A stretch of 64,000 nucleotides of DNA from positions 62,001 through 126,000 of the forward strand of contig NZ_LZZS01000034.1 of NCBI RefSeq assembly GCF_014170335.1, in the 5' to 3' direction. The notes beneath the pieces were generated by a model, which did not search any database, was not told where the DNA came from, and saw only the letters and a list, made by a program, of their open reading frames with translations. The position numbers were made by a program, and so were the translations under genes. Below are positions 8,140 through 17,300 of the stretch, in pieces (the first letter of the stretch is position 1; every line of letters starts with the position of its first letter). This stretch comes from Achromobacter sp. UMC46. Lineage in GTDB: Bacteria; Pseudomonadota; Gammaproteobacteria; Burkholderiales; Burkholderiaceae_B.

Positions 8140-8703
8140 CTACAGGATCTTCCGGAACATCGTCCGGTGCGTATTGCGGAACGACGGCCGCACCCGGCTG
8201 CTCCAGTCGGTCGCGCGCACCGCCAGCCACGGCGGGCTGCCGAAAGTCTCGCGGGTGTGCAGGTCGTAGCAAGCCAGATAGCGCGGCGCCTCGTCGCGGC
8301 ATTCGTAGCGCAGCGCGCGCACGGTGCCCGGCACCGACGCCAGACCTGGCAGATGCTCCTGGTCGTACCAGGCGTTCAAGTCCGCCTCGGCTTCGGGCAC
8401 GACATCGGTTTCAACGATGTAGTGCCACGGGGCGTCCTGCCCCGCCGACGCGCCCGCAAGGTCCAGGGTCTGATGCAGCACCCGCGCCCGCGCGCCGGGA
8501 AAGCTTTCCGCCAGGCGCGCCTGGATCTCGGGCAGCGCATCCGGCGCGCCGCGCAGATACACGTAGGTCTCTTCTTCGTCCAGCGCCGCGAACGCGCTGA
8601 CCGCGACGCCCGCCAGCCCTTGCGTCAAACGCCGGGCCATGTCCGCCGCGCGCGCTTCGTCGAAGCGTTCACCCAGCGACACCAGCAATACCGTTTCCTG
8701 CAT
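8140..8703 (-). CDS. Putative dimeric alpha-beta barrel protein
   Basis: 187 residues, unrecognised at gene level. The C-terminal half (HYIVETDVVPEAEADLNAWY then DQEHLPGLASVPGTVRALRY) has the pattern of dimeric alpha+beta barrel (ABM/EthD-like) proteins: a strand, a helix with W-Y-x-x-E-H-x-P, then a G-x-x-x-A-x-R-Y strand. The N-terminal half also looks like one such repeat. Family relatives act on small aromatic or polyketide-like compounds or are non-enzymatic. AAAGGAG lies seven bases before the ATG. Position inside an amidohydrolase/decarboxylase-like operon suggests a step in the same catabolic route. Cytoplasmic; no signal peptide. Confidence 0.6.
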   Translation of the reverse strand: MQETVLLVSLGERFDEARAADMARRLTQGLAGVAVSAFAALDEEETYVYLRGAPDALPEIQARLAESFPGARARVLHQTLDLAGASAGQDAPWHYIVETDVVPEAEADLNAWYDQEHLPGLASVPGTVRALRYECRDEAPRYLACYDLHTRETFGSPPWLAVRATDWSSRVRPSFRNTHRTMFRKIL

Positions 8704-8715
8704 GCTCTTCTCCTT

Positions 8716-9246
8716 TCAATGGCCAACGCGCAACGCCACCAGGAAGCGCGACACCATGTTGTACGCCCCCACCGTCGCCGTCAATTCCACCAGTTGCGTG
8801 TCGTCGTAGCGCGCGCGCAAAGGCGCGAACACGGCGTCCGGCACCTCGATATCGCGCGTCATCGCATCCGTCAGCGCCAGCACCTCGGCTTCGCCCGGCG
8901 CCAGCCCCGCGACGGCGTCCGGCGCGGGGCTGGCGCGCAACGCATCGATCACCGCCTGCGGCATGCCGCCCGCCAATGCGTGCGGCACGTGCGCCTCGAA
9001 TTCGTAGGGCGCGTTGTTCAACGTCGCCACGCGCAGGATGATCAGCTCTCGCAGTCGCGGCGCCAGCGACGTCTTTTGGCGGATGGCCGTCAGCATGGCC
9101 TCCCAGCCCTCGACCACGGCGGGGCTGTTCAGCAGCACCTGGTACAGCGGCGAAATCCGGCCGCGCGCGGCGCTGATGCGCGCCTCCAGCGTGGCCAGTT
9201 CCTGACGGGTGCCCGGCTCGACGGGCGTGACTCGGCTGGCGCTCAT
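8716..9246 (-). CDS. Carboxymuconolactone decarboxylase (CMD/AhpD-like) family protein
   Basis: 176 residues from the ATG at 9246, chosen because CCGGAG lies just upstream and the preceding gene stops two bases before it. The CMD core is seen as LRELIILRVATLNNAPYEFEAHVPHALAGGM, keeping the Glu and His of the E-x6-H-x6-G pattern but with no CxxC, so it is not a peroxidase-type AhpD. Two-thirds of the protein (35-130) covers the helical CMD domain. Members include gamma-carboxymuconolactone decarboxylase (protocatechuate pathway) and many uncharacterised proteins. In the operon with an LigI-like amidohydrolase and a Bug receptor, a role in aromatic acid catabolism is plausible. Confidence 0.8.
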   Translation of the reverse strand: MSASRVTPVEPGTRQELATLEARISAARGRISPLYQVLLNSPAVVEGWEAMLTAIRQKTSLAPRLRELIILRVATLNNAPYEFEAHVPHALAGGMPQAVIDALRASPAPDAVAGLAPGEAEVLALTDAMTRDIEVPDAVFAPLRARYDDTQLVELTATVGAYNMVSRFLVALRVGH

Positions 9247-9248
9247 GC

Positions 9249-10202
9249 TTACTCCGGACGGATGTTCTTGCGCTGGATCAGCGCGGTCCACTTGTCGCGG
9301 TCAGAGGCGATCAACGCGGCCAGTTCCTGGGGCGAGCTGGGCGCGGCCTGGGCGCCGAACTTCTCCAGCTTGGCGCGCACGGCTTCGTTGCCCAAGGCGG
9401 CGCGCACCGCCTGGTTCAGTTTGTCGACGGTCGCCGCCGGGGTGGACGACGGCGCCACGATGCCGTACCAGTTGTTCGATTCCACGCCCGCGATGCCCTG
9501 TTCGGCCAGCGTCTTCACGTCCGGCAGCAGCGGGTGGCGGGTGGGCGAGGCGATGCCCAGCGGCTTGAGCTTGCCGCCCTGGATATGGCCGATCAGGCCC
9601 GGCACGTCACCGAAGAAGCCGGCCACCTGATTGCCCATCACGTCGTTGATGACGGGCGCCGCGCCCTTGTACGGCACATGCAGCACGTTGGCCTTGCTGG
9701 CGTCGGCGAACATTTCCATCGTCAGATGCGGGATGCTGCCGATCCCCGACGAGCCGATCGCCACGGACTGCTTGGCGGCCTGCGACTGCTTCACGAATTC
9801 GGCGGCATCCGTTGCCGGATTGGCAGGGTTCACCACGAACACCGTGGCGTTGTTCACGACCCTGGACACCGGCGCGAAATCGCGCACCGGATCGTAGGGC
9901 AGGTCCTTGTACAGCGCCGGGCTGATCGCGACCGCGCCGACGCTGGTCAGGAACAGCACCGAGCCGTCGCCCGGCGCCTTGGCCACATACGCCGCGGCGA
10001 TGTTGCCGTTAGCGCCGGCCTTATTCTCGACGATGACCTGCTGCTTGAGCTCTTTGCCCAATTGCTCGGCCAGCACGCGCCCCACCAGGTCCACCGGACC
10101 GCCGGGCGGGAACGCGATGATCAGGCGGACGGGGCCGTCGGCATGCGCCGCGCCGAACGCGGCCAGACTCAGCACGGTGGCCGAGAGAATTTTCTTGAAC
10201 AT
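9249..10202 (-). CDS. Bug-family tripartite tricarboxylate transporter substrate-binding protein
   Basis: Periplasmic solute receptor, 317 residues, signal peptide 1-21 (MFKKILSATVLSLAAFGAAHA). Family hallmarks: LIIAFPPGGPVDLVGRVLAEQL, VIVENKAGANGNIAAAYVA, and SSGIGSIPHLTMEMFA followed by VPYKGAAPVINDV. TctC/Bug proteins are greatly expanded in Bordetella and Achromobacter and bind carboxylates, often without a linked TctAB, as here. The ligand is probably the acid degraded by the operon's enzymes. It is second in the operon, 63 bases after the amidohydrolase gene. Confidence 0.95.
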   Translation of the reverse strand: MFKKILSATVLSLAAFGAAHADGPVRLIIAFPPGGPVDLVGRVLAEQLGKELKQQVIVENKAGANGNIAAAYVAKAPGDGSVLFLTSVGAVAISPALYKDLPYDPVRDFAPVSRVVNNATVFVVNPANPATDAAEFVKQSQAAKQSVAIGSSGIGSIPHLTMEMFADASKANVLHVPYKGAAPVINDVMGNQVAGFFGDVPGLIGHIQGGKLKPLGIASPTRHPLLPDVKTLAEQGIAGVESNNWYGIVAPSSTPAATVDKLNQAVRAALGNEAVRAKLEKFGAQAAPSSPQELAALIASDRDKWTALIQRKNIRPE

Positions 10203-10265
10203 GGTGTCTCCTCGTTGAATGGGTTTTTTTGTCGCCAGCCGCCCGCAGGAGGCTGGCCTTGCCGT

Positions 10266-11159
10266 CTACATGAAACCGTAAAGCCGCGCCGGGTTGTCCA
10301 CCAGCACGCGTTGGCGCAGCGCGGCATCCGGACATGCCTGGAAGAACGTGTCCACCAATTCGCCGTCGTCGGGCATGTCGCCCGCCACATTCGGGTGCGG
10401 CCAGTCGGTGCCCCACAGGGTCCGGTCCGGCAAGGCCTCGACCAGCGCGCGGACAAAGGGGATGCCTTCGGCGAACGGGCGCTGGCCCGACGCGATGCGG
10501 TCGATGCCCGACACCTTGACCCAGGCCTGCGGCACGCCGGCCAGGCTCAGCAAGGCGCGCATCGCGGGCGACTCCAGCCCGTCGGCCGCCTTCAGCCGGC
10601 CCATGTGGTCCACGACGAAGGGCACCGGCAGCGCCTGCAGGCGCGGCAACAGGCCGGGCAACATCGCACCGTCCAGATGCAGGCACAGGTGCCAGCCCAG
10701 CGGTGCGATCAGGGACACGACGTGGTCGAACACCGCAGGCTCGGGCGCGCCGCCCAGATGCGGCACGAAGTTGAACCGGGCGGCGCGCACGCCGCCGTCA
10801 TGCAATGCCTGGACGCTGGCCGCCGTGGCATCCGGCCCCAGCAACGCCACGCCGCGATAACGACCGCCGCTTCGGGCCAGCGCGTCCAGCAAGGCGCTGT
10901 GGTCCGAACCGTGGCAATTGGCCTGCACCACCACCGCGCGCTCGATGCCCAGCAGCGCGTGCAACGCCGCCATCTTCACGTAGGGCGCGTCGGGCGGCGT
11001 ATAAGACCGGCCCTCGGCGTACGGGAACACGTCGCCCGGCCCGAAGACGTGGCAATGGGTGTCGCACGCGCCCGGCGGCAGCGCGTGGCGAGGGCGGGTG
11101 GGCGACGCAAGCGGGGGACGGCAATCGGGCACGGCGGTTTCCTGCGTGAAAAACGACAT
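10266..11159 (-). CDS. Amidohydrolase family 2 protein (2-pyrone-4,6-dicarboxylate lactonase-like)
   Basis: TIM-barrel metal hydrolase of 297 residues. Motifs run in order as in LigI-type enzymes: CDTHCHVFGP (metal-binding H-x-H, 32-41), VVVQANCHGSD, RAARFNFVPHLGG, HLCLHLDG, VDHMGRLKA and WGTDWPHPN (Asp near the C-terminus). Family-2 amidohydrolases hydrolyse or decarboxylate small cyclic acids; the lactonase of protocatechuate/gallate 4,5-cleavage is the closest type I recognise. It is the promoter-proximal gene of the operon, 69 bp from the divergent LysR gene with a perfect palindrome between them. The exact substrate is not determinable. Confidence 0.82.
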   Translation of the reverse strand: MSFFTQETAVPDCRPPLASPTRPRHALPPGACDTHCHVFGPGDVFPYAEGRSYTPPDAPYVKMAALHALLGIERAVVVQANCHGSDHSALLDALARSGGRYRGVALLGPDATAASVQALHDGGVRAARFNFVPHLGGAPEPAVFDHVVSLIAPLGWHLCLHLDGAMLPGLLPRLQALPVPFVVDHMGRLKAADGLESPAMRALLSLAGVPQAWVKVSGIDRIASGQRPFAEGIPFVRALVEALPDRTLWGTDWPHPNVAGDMPDDGELVDTFFQACPDAALRQRVLVDNPARLYGFM

Positions 11160-11187
11160 CGTCCCGGATTGCGGGCTGACAAACAAT

Positions 11188-11213
11188 GCTATATCTTTGA
11201 TTTCAGATATAGC
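11188..11213. promoter_or_regulatory. Candidate LysR-type operator (perfect 9-bp inverted repeat)
   Basis: GCTATATCT (11188-11196), eight bases, then AGATATAGC (11205-11213): a perfect inverted repeat centred in the 69-bp gap between the amidohydrolase and LysR genes. It contains the T-N11-A type ATC...GAT arrangement expected for LysR binding, and is AT-rich against GC-rich surroundings. Confidence 0.8.
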
Positions 11214-11228
11214 TAAATTAAATATCCC

Positions 11229-12137
11229 ATGGATCTGAAGCAGATCGAGTATTTCGTCAGGGTCGCGGAGCGGCGCAGCTTCTCGCGCGCCGCCGAGATG
11301 CTGGACGTGGCGCAACCCACGCTCAGTCGGCAGGTCCGCCTGCTGGAACTGGAGCTGGGCCAGCATCTGCTGTACCGCAACGGCCGCGGCGCCGAGCCCA
11401 CCGAAGCCGGCCTGCGCTTCCTGGAACATGCCCGCGCCCTCCTGACCCTGGCCGACCGCGCCAAGGAAGACCTGCAAACCTTGCGCGAAACGCCAACCGG
11501 CAAGGTCGTGGTGGGGCTGCCGCCGCGCATCGCCCGCGTGCTGACCCCGCCGCTTGTGCAGGCCTTCCGCCGCAGTTTCCCCGACGCGTCCATCGCCGTG
11601 GCCGAGGGCCTGAGCGCCCAGGTGCGCGAGTGGCTGCTGGCCGGTCGGGTGGACCTGGCGCTGCTGTACGACCCGGCGCCCTCCCCCCAATTGGCCTATG
11701 AATCGCTGTTCCGGGAAGACCTGGTGCTGGCCGCCGCCGCCGGGCACGAACCGCCGCTGCCCGCCCGCGTCTCCGTGGCGCAGTTGGGCGGCTATCCGCT
11801 GGTGCTTCCCAGCCTGCCCAACGCCATCCGCACGCTGGTGGAAAGCGTCTGCCGCGCGCAAGGCGTGCGCCTGAAAGTGGCCGCCGAGGTGGACGCTGTG
11901 CAGACCATCGTGGAACTGGCGGCGCAAGGCGATGCCTATGCCATCCTGCCGCGTTCCGCCGCCCGGGGCCCGGCCGCCGAACACGCGTTGTCGCTTTGCG
12001 ACATCGGCTCGCCCCGGATCACCAACAACCTGGTGCTGGCCAGCGCCCGCCACCGGCCGGCGACCCGTCTGGCCACGGCCACCGGCCAACTGATCCGTCA
12101 ACTGGAGCTGGGCCGCCTGTTCGCGCCGGCGGCTTAA
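11229..12137 (+). CDS. LysR family transcriptional regulator
   Basis: 302 residues, standard length. N-terminal helix-turn-helix: MDLKQIEYFVRVAERRSFSR, AAEMLDVAQPTLSRQVRLLE and LGQHLLYRNGRGAEPTEAG. The remainder is the two-lobed co-inducer domain (KVVVGLPPRIARVL, VALLYDPAPSPQLAYE, LVLPSLPNAIRTLVE). It is divergent from the five-gene catabolic operon and separated by a palindrome fitting a LysR box, so it most likely activates that operon in response to the imported aromatic or related acid and represses itself. Its stop codon lies in the first unit of a short tandem repeat. Confidence 0.93.
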   Translation: MDLKQIEYFVRVAERRSFSRAAEMLDVAQPTLSRQVRLLELELGQHLLYRNGRGAEPTEAGLRFLEHARALLTLADRAKEDLQTLRETPTGKVVVGLPPRIARVLTPPLVQAFRRSFPDASIAVAEGLSAQVREWLLAGRVDLALLYDPAPSPQLAYESLFREDLVLAAAAGHEPPLPARVSVAQLGGYPLVLPSLPNAIRTLVESVCRAQGVRLKVAAEVDAVQTIVELAAQGDAYAILPRSAARGPAAEHALSLCDIGSPRITNNLVLASARHRPATRLATATGQLIRQLELGRLFAPAA

Positions 12138-12190
12138 CGGTGCGCGGCTTAACGTTGTGCGGCTTAACGGTGCCCGGCCTGACGAGGCGT
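12131..12190. repeat. 15-bp tandem repeat (3 units plus one degenerate) at convergent gene ends
   Basis: Units GGCTTAACGGTGCGC (12131-12145), GGCTTAACGTTGTGC (12146-12160), GGCTTAACGGTGCCC (12161-12175), then a diverged GGCCTGACGAGGCGT. Each intact unit carries CTTAAC, which is a stop codon on both strands. The LysR stop is in unit 1 and the opposing histidine-kinase stop is in unit 3. Confidence 0.85.
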
Positions 12191-13576
12191 CGCGTCCACG
12201 CTGAACGCGACGCGCGTCGTGCCGCCGGCGCTGCTGGCCGATACCGCGCCGCCGTGCATGGCGGCCACGGCCTTCACGATAGCCAGCCCCAGCCCGTGGC
12301 TATGCTCCACGCCGTCTCCGCGCCGCGCCGCATCCACGCGGTAGAAGCGCTGGAACAAGTGCGGCAGGTGTTCCGGCGCGATGGGCGGACCGGTGTTGCT
12401 GACAGCGACTTCCAGCTTGTCGCCGCTGCGCAGGATGTCGACCGCGATCTCTGCCCCCGGAGCGGAATACTGGATCGCGTTCTGCAGCAGATTGGTCACC
12501 GCGCGCCGGAACAGGGCCGTGTCGATCAAGGCGCTGGCCTCGCGGTCGCCGTCGATGCGCACCCGCATGCCGGCCTCGTCCAGCAGGAATTCGAAGAACT
12601 CGGCCGTCTTGCCGACCTCATCCGCCAGCACCGCATGGATGCGCCCGGTGGCGGCCTCGCCCTGATCGGCGCGCGCCAGGAACAGCATGTCGTTGATCAT
12701 GGTCCGCAGACGGTCCAGTTCCTCCAGATTGGATTGCAGCACCTCTTGCAGATCGTCCGAACTGCGGCGGCGCGACAAGGCCACCTGGGTCTGCCCGATC
12801 AGGTTGGTCAGCGGCGTGCGCATCTCGTGCGCCACGTCGGCGTTGAAGGCCTCCAGCTGGTTGTAGGCGCCTTCCAGCCGGGCCAGGGCCCCGTTGAACG
12901 ACGTGGCCAGATCCTCTAGTTCGACCGGCAGCTCGGCCATGCTCAGGCGCTGCGACAGCGCGCTGGGACGCAGGGCGCGGGCTTCGGCCGACAAGCGATT
13001 CAGCGGCCGCAGGCCCACGCGGGTCACCCAGAATCCCAGCAGTGCCATCAGCAGGATGGCCGTCAGCGACAAGCCCGCCATCGCCCACAGGAAATAGCGC
13101 AGCGTGTGCGCATAGGGCGCGGAATCCATGCCGACGATCAGGCGCACCTGCGGGCGGGCCTGGTTGGCCTCCACCGTGACGCTCAGCGTGAGCAACGCGT
13201 CCTCGCGGTCCGGCAGGGTGATCTTGCCGAAGCCGTCGGAATGACGCTCCAGGCTGCTGATGTCGGCCAGCCCTTTGCCGTACTCGTAGGCGGGATCATC
13301 CGACAGCACCCAGAAACGCAGGCTGCCGTCGGCGGGCGTCAGGGTATCCAGCTTGGTCTTGAAGCGGCCCCAGCGCTCGGGGTCGACGCTGCGGGTCAGC
13401 GAATAGCCGACCTCTTGCGCCGTGGTGCGCAGCGCGTCCTGCTGGATGCGGTCCAGCTGGCGGTCCAGCACGCCGTACAGCGCCACGCCGGTCAGCGCGA
13501 AGGTCGTCGCCGCCGCCACCGCGTACAGGACCAGCAACCGCGCCTTCAACGAGGCTTTCAACGAGGTCCTCACCAC
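12164..13576 (-). CDS. Sensor histidine kinase, heavy-metal (CusS) type
   Basis: Membrane sensor, 470 residues from the GTG at 13576, which has GAGGGG just upstream and begins eight bases after the response-regulator stop. Two TM segments (LLVLYAVAAATTFALTGVAL and FLWAMAGLSLTAILLMALLG) flank a periplasmic domain. Then come a HAMP segment, the H-box FNADVAHEMRTPLTN, N-box VTNLLQNAIQYSAPGAEI, and G-box HGLGLAIVKAVAAMHGG. The arrangement matches the CusS/CopS heavy-metal sensor class, yet the linked pump is a drug-type RND. It presumably phosphorylates the adjacent regulator. Signal unknown. Last gene of the efflux-regulator group. Confidence 0.9.
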   Translation of the reverse strand: MVRTSLKASLKARLLVLYAVAAATTFALTGVALYGVLDRQLDRIQQDALRTTAQEVGYSLTRSVDPERWGRFKTKLDTLTPADGSLRFWVLSDDPAYEYGKGLADISSLERHSDGFGKITLPDREDALLTLSVTVEANQARPQVRLIVGMDSAPYAHTLRYFLWAMAGLSLTAILLMALLGFWVTRVGLRPLNRLSAEARALRPSALSQRLSMAELPVELEDLATSFNGALARLEGAYNQLEAFNADVAHEMRTPLTNLIGQTQVALSRRRSSDDLQEVLQSNLEELDRLRTMINDMLFLARADQGEAATGRIHAVLADEVGKTAEFFEFLLDEAGMRVRIDGDREASALIDTALFRRAVTNLLQNAIQYSAPGAEIAVDILRSGDKLEVAVSNTGPPIAPEHLPHLFQRFYRVDAARRGDGVEHSHGLGLAIVKAVAAMHGGAVSASSAGGTTRVAFSVDATPRQAGHR

Positions 13577-13583
13577 GCGCCCC

Positions 13584-14270
13584 TCATTCCGGCGACCCGT
13601 CGTCGCGCAACTCCAGCACATAGCCCATGCCCCGGATCGTGTGCAGCAGGCGCCGGCCGAACGGCGCGTCCACCTTGCCGCGCAAGCGCTTGATGGCGAC
13701 TTCCACCACATTGACATTGCTGTCGAAGTTCATGTCCCACACCAGCTCGGCGATGGCCGTCTTGGACAGGATCTCGCCTTGGCGACGCGCCAGCACCGCC
13801 AGCAGCGCGAATTCCTTGGCGGTCAGATCCAGGCGCGCGCCCGCCCGCCACGCCTTGCGGCTGATCAGGTCGATCTGCAGATCGCCGATGCGCAGTTGCA
13901 CCGGTTCCTGGGCGCGGCCGCGCCGGGTCAGCGCCTGCAGGCGCGCCAGCAGTTCCAGAAAGGAAAAAGGCTTGACCAGGTAATCGTCCGCCCCGTCGTG
14001 CAGCCCGCGGATACGGTCTTCGACGCCGTCGCGGGCGGTCAGCATGATGACGGGCGTCTGCCGCACCGTGCGCAGCGAACGCAGCACGGCAAAGCCGTCC
14101 ATGCCCGGCAGCATGGCGTCCAGCACGATCACGTCGTAGTCGTGCTCCATGGCCAGGTGCTGGCCGTCGATGCCGTTATGCGCGACGTCGACGGCGCAGC
14201 CCTGCTCGCCCAAGCCCTTGCGCAGGTAATCCGCCGTCTTCAGTTCGTCTTCGACTATCAGGATTTTCAT
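13584..14270 (-). CDS. OmpR-family response regulator, heavy-metal (CusR) type
   Basis: 228 residues. Receiver: MKILIVEDELKTADYLRKGL, phosphoacceptor Asp51 in VIVLDAMLPGMDG, Thr in MLTARDGVEDR, Lys in YLVKPFSF. C-terminal winged helix: LTAKEFALLAVLARRQGEIL and MNFDSNVNVVEVAIKRLRGK, then FGRRLLHTIRGMGYVL. The sequence class is that of CusR/CopR regulators. It lies 30 bases after the RND permease gene, so pump and regulator are probably one transcript, which gives autoregulation. Its likely operator is upstream of the outer-membrane component gene. Confidence 0.93.
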   Translation of the reverse strand: MKILIVEDELKTADYLRKGLGEQGCAVDVAHNGIDGQHLAMEHDYDVIVLDAMLPGMDGFAVLRSLRTVRQTPVIMLTARDGVEDRIRGLHDGADDYLVKPFSFLELLARLQALTRRGRAQEPVQLRIGDLQIDLISRKAWRAGARLDLTAKEFALLAVLARRQGEILSKTAIAELVWDMNFDSNVNVVEVAIKRLRGKVDAPFGRRLLHTIRGMGYVLELRDDGSPE

Positions 14271-14300
14271 GTGCCGCCCCGCAAGCCCTACGGTTGACCC

Positions 14301-17300
14301 CTATTTTGACCCAAGTCCGTCCGCCGGCGCGATAGCGGGCGGGTTCGCCCCGTTTGTCTCGGTCGCTGCGTTCGCCCCGGTCGCCTTCGCCTTCCTGGCC
14401 GCCCGTGCCGCCTTGCGCTCCATGTACCAGTAATGCGCGCGGTCCAGATACAGGTAGACCACAGGCGTCGTGAACAGGGTCAGCGCCTGCGACACGATCA
14501 GGCCGCCCACCATCGCATACCCCAGCGGACGCCGCAGCTCCGAGCCCTGGCCGTGGCTCAGCATCAGCGGCAAGCCGCTGAGCAGCGCGCACATGGTCGT
14601 CATCATGATGGGCCGGAAGCGCAGCACGCAAGCCTGGTAGATCGCCTCGGCCGGCGCCATGCCGTGCTCGCGTTCGGCAGTCAGCGCGAAGTCGATCATC
14701 ATGATGCCGTTCTTCTTCACGATGCCGATCAGCAGGATGATGCCGATCAGCGCGATCACGCTCAGGTCGTACCCCCCCGCCATCAGGATCAGCAGCGCCC
14801 CGACGCCTGCGGACGGCAGCGTGGACAGGATGGTCAGCGGATGGATGTAGCTTTCGTACAGCAGGCCCAGCACGATGTACACGGCGATCAGCGCCGCCGC
14901 GATCAGGTACGGCTGGGTCGACAGCGAATCCCCGAAGGCCTTGGCCGTGCCCTGGAACGCACCCGCCAGGCTGGCGGGCACGCCCATCCGGCTCTGCGCC
15001 TGCTGGATCGCCTGCACCGCGTCGCCCAGCGACGTCCCGGGCGCCAGGTTGAACGAGATGGTCACGGCCGGAAACTGGCCCTGGTGACTGATGGACAGAT
15101 AGGCCGTCTTGTCGGTATCCAGCTTCACGAATGTGGACAGCGGCACCTGTTGGCCCGTCAGCGGCGACGTCAGGTAGAGCTTGGAAAAAAGGCTGGGGTC
15201 CTGCTGCAGCTTGGGGCTCACCTCCAGGATCACGTGGTAGCTGTTGATCTGCGTGAAGTACTGCGCCACCTGGCGCTGGCCGATCGCATCGTAGATCGTG
15301 GCGTCGATCAGCGCGGGCGAGATACCGAAGGACGATGCCCGCGCGCGATCGATCGTCAACGACGCCGTGGCGGCCGCGTTCTGCTGGTCGGAAGCCACGT
15401 CGGTCAATTGCGGCAAGCCCCGGAACGCCGTCAACAATTTCGGCGCCCAGACGTTCAGCTCGTCCAGGCTGGAGTCCGTCAGGGTGTACTGGTATTGGGT
15501 GCGCGACAAACGCCCGCCCACGTTGATGTCCTGCCCCGCCTGCATGAACAGCGTCACGCCCTCCAGCTTGGCCAGTTGCGGACGCAGCCGCGCGATGACC
15601 TCGTCGGCCGACGCCGTACGGCCTTCGTCCTTGGGCTTCAGGCCGATATAGAAGTTGCCGGTGTTATAGGTGCTTTGGCTGCCGTTGAAACCGAAGCTTG
15701 CGATGTCCGGATCCTGCCGGATCACCTCGGCCATCTGGATCATGCGCTGGTTCATCAGCGAGAACGACGAATCCTGCGCCGACTCCGCAAAGCCGAAGAT
15801 GAAGCCCGTGTCCTGCTGCGGAAAGAAGCCCTTCGGGATCACCAGGAACAACGCCACCGTGCAGGCGACCGTCGCCAGGAACACGCACAGCGTGGCGAAC
15901 TGGTGCCGAAGCACCAGCTTCAGCCCGCGCTCGTAGCCGTGCAGCATGGCGTCGAAGCCCCGTTCGAACATCTGGTACAGCCGGCCATGCCGCTCGCCGT
16001 GATGGTTCTTCAGATAGCGCGAACACAGCATCGGCGTCAGCGTCAGCGACACCAGCACCGACACCACGATGGCCAGCGTCACCGTCACCGCGAACTCGCG
16101 GAACAGGCGGCCGACGATGCCGCCCATCAGCAAGAGCGGGATGAACACCGCGATCAGCGACACCGAGATCGACACGATGGTGAAGCCGATTTCGCCGGCG
16201 CCCTTGTAGGCTGCCTCCATCGGCGACATGCCGGCCTCCACGTGCCGGTAGACGTTTTCCAGCATCACGATGGCGTCGTCTACCACGAAGCCGACCGCAA
16301 TCGTCAGCGCCATCAGCGACAGGTTGTCCAGACTGAAGCCCACCACGTACATCACGGCAGCCGTGCCCATCAGCGCCAGCGGCACCGTCACGCACGGGAT
16401 CAGCGTGGCCGCCACGTTGCGCAGGAACAGGAAGATCACCAGCACCACCAGGATGATGGTGAGCGTCAGCGTGAACTCCACGTCGGTGACCGACGCGCGG
16501 ATCGTCTGGGTGCGGTCGATGATGGTGTTGACGTGCACCGATGGCGGAATCGAGGCCTCCAGCCGCGGCAGCGCCGCGCGGATGCGGTCCACGGTCTCGA
16601 TCACGTTGGCGCCGGGCTGCTTGCTGATCTGCAGCACGATCGAACGGCCATTGGTGATCGTGTTGTCCGGCGGCGACGCCTTGCCCGCGTAGGCCCACCC
16701 CGCCAGCTTGGTGTTCTCGGGGCCGTCCACCGCGACGCCCACGTCGCGCACCCGGATCGGCGCGCCGTTGCGATAGGCCAGCACCATGTCGTTCCACTGC
16801 GCGGCCGACAGCAACTGGTCGTTGGTGTAGGTCGTGAAGCTCTGGCGCGCGCCGTCGATGGTGCCTTTAGGCTGGTTGACCGTGGTGGTGGCAATCACGC
16901 CCCGGATGTCTTCCAGGCTCAGGCCCAGCGCCGACAGCTTGCCCGGATCCACCTGGATCCGCACCGCGGGCTTTTGCTGGCCGCCGATGTTCACCAGCCC
17001 CACGCCCGAGATCTGCGAGATCTGCTGCGCCAGGATGTTGTCGGCGAAATCGTTCACCTGGATCAGCGGCAGCGTGTCGGACTGCACCGCCATCACCATG
17101 ATGGGCGCATCGGCGGGATTGACCTTGCGGAAGGTGGGCGGATTCGGCAGGTTGGCCGGCAATTGCCCGGTCGCGGCGTTGATGGCCGCCTGCACGTCCA
17201 CCGCCGCCGATTCGATGCTGCGGTTCAGGTCGAACTGCAAGGTGATCTGCGTATTGCCGATCGCGCTGACGGACGTCATCTGCGACAGGCCGGCGATCAG

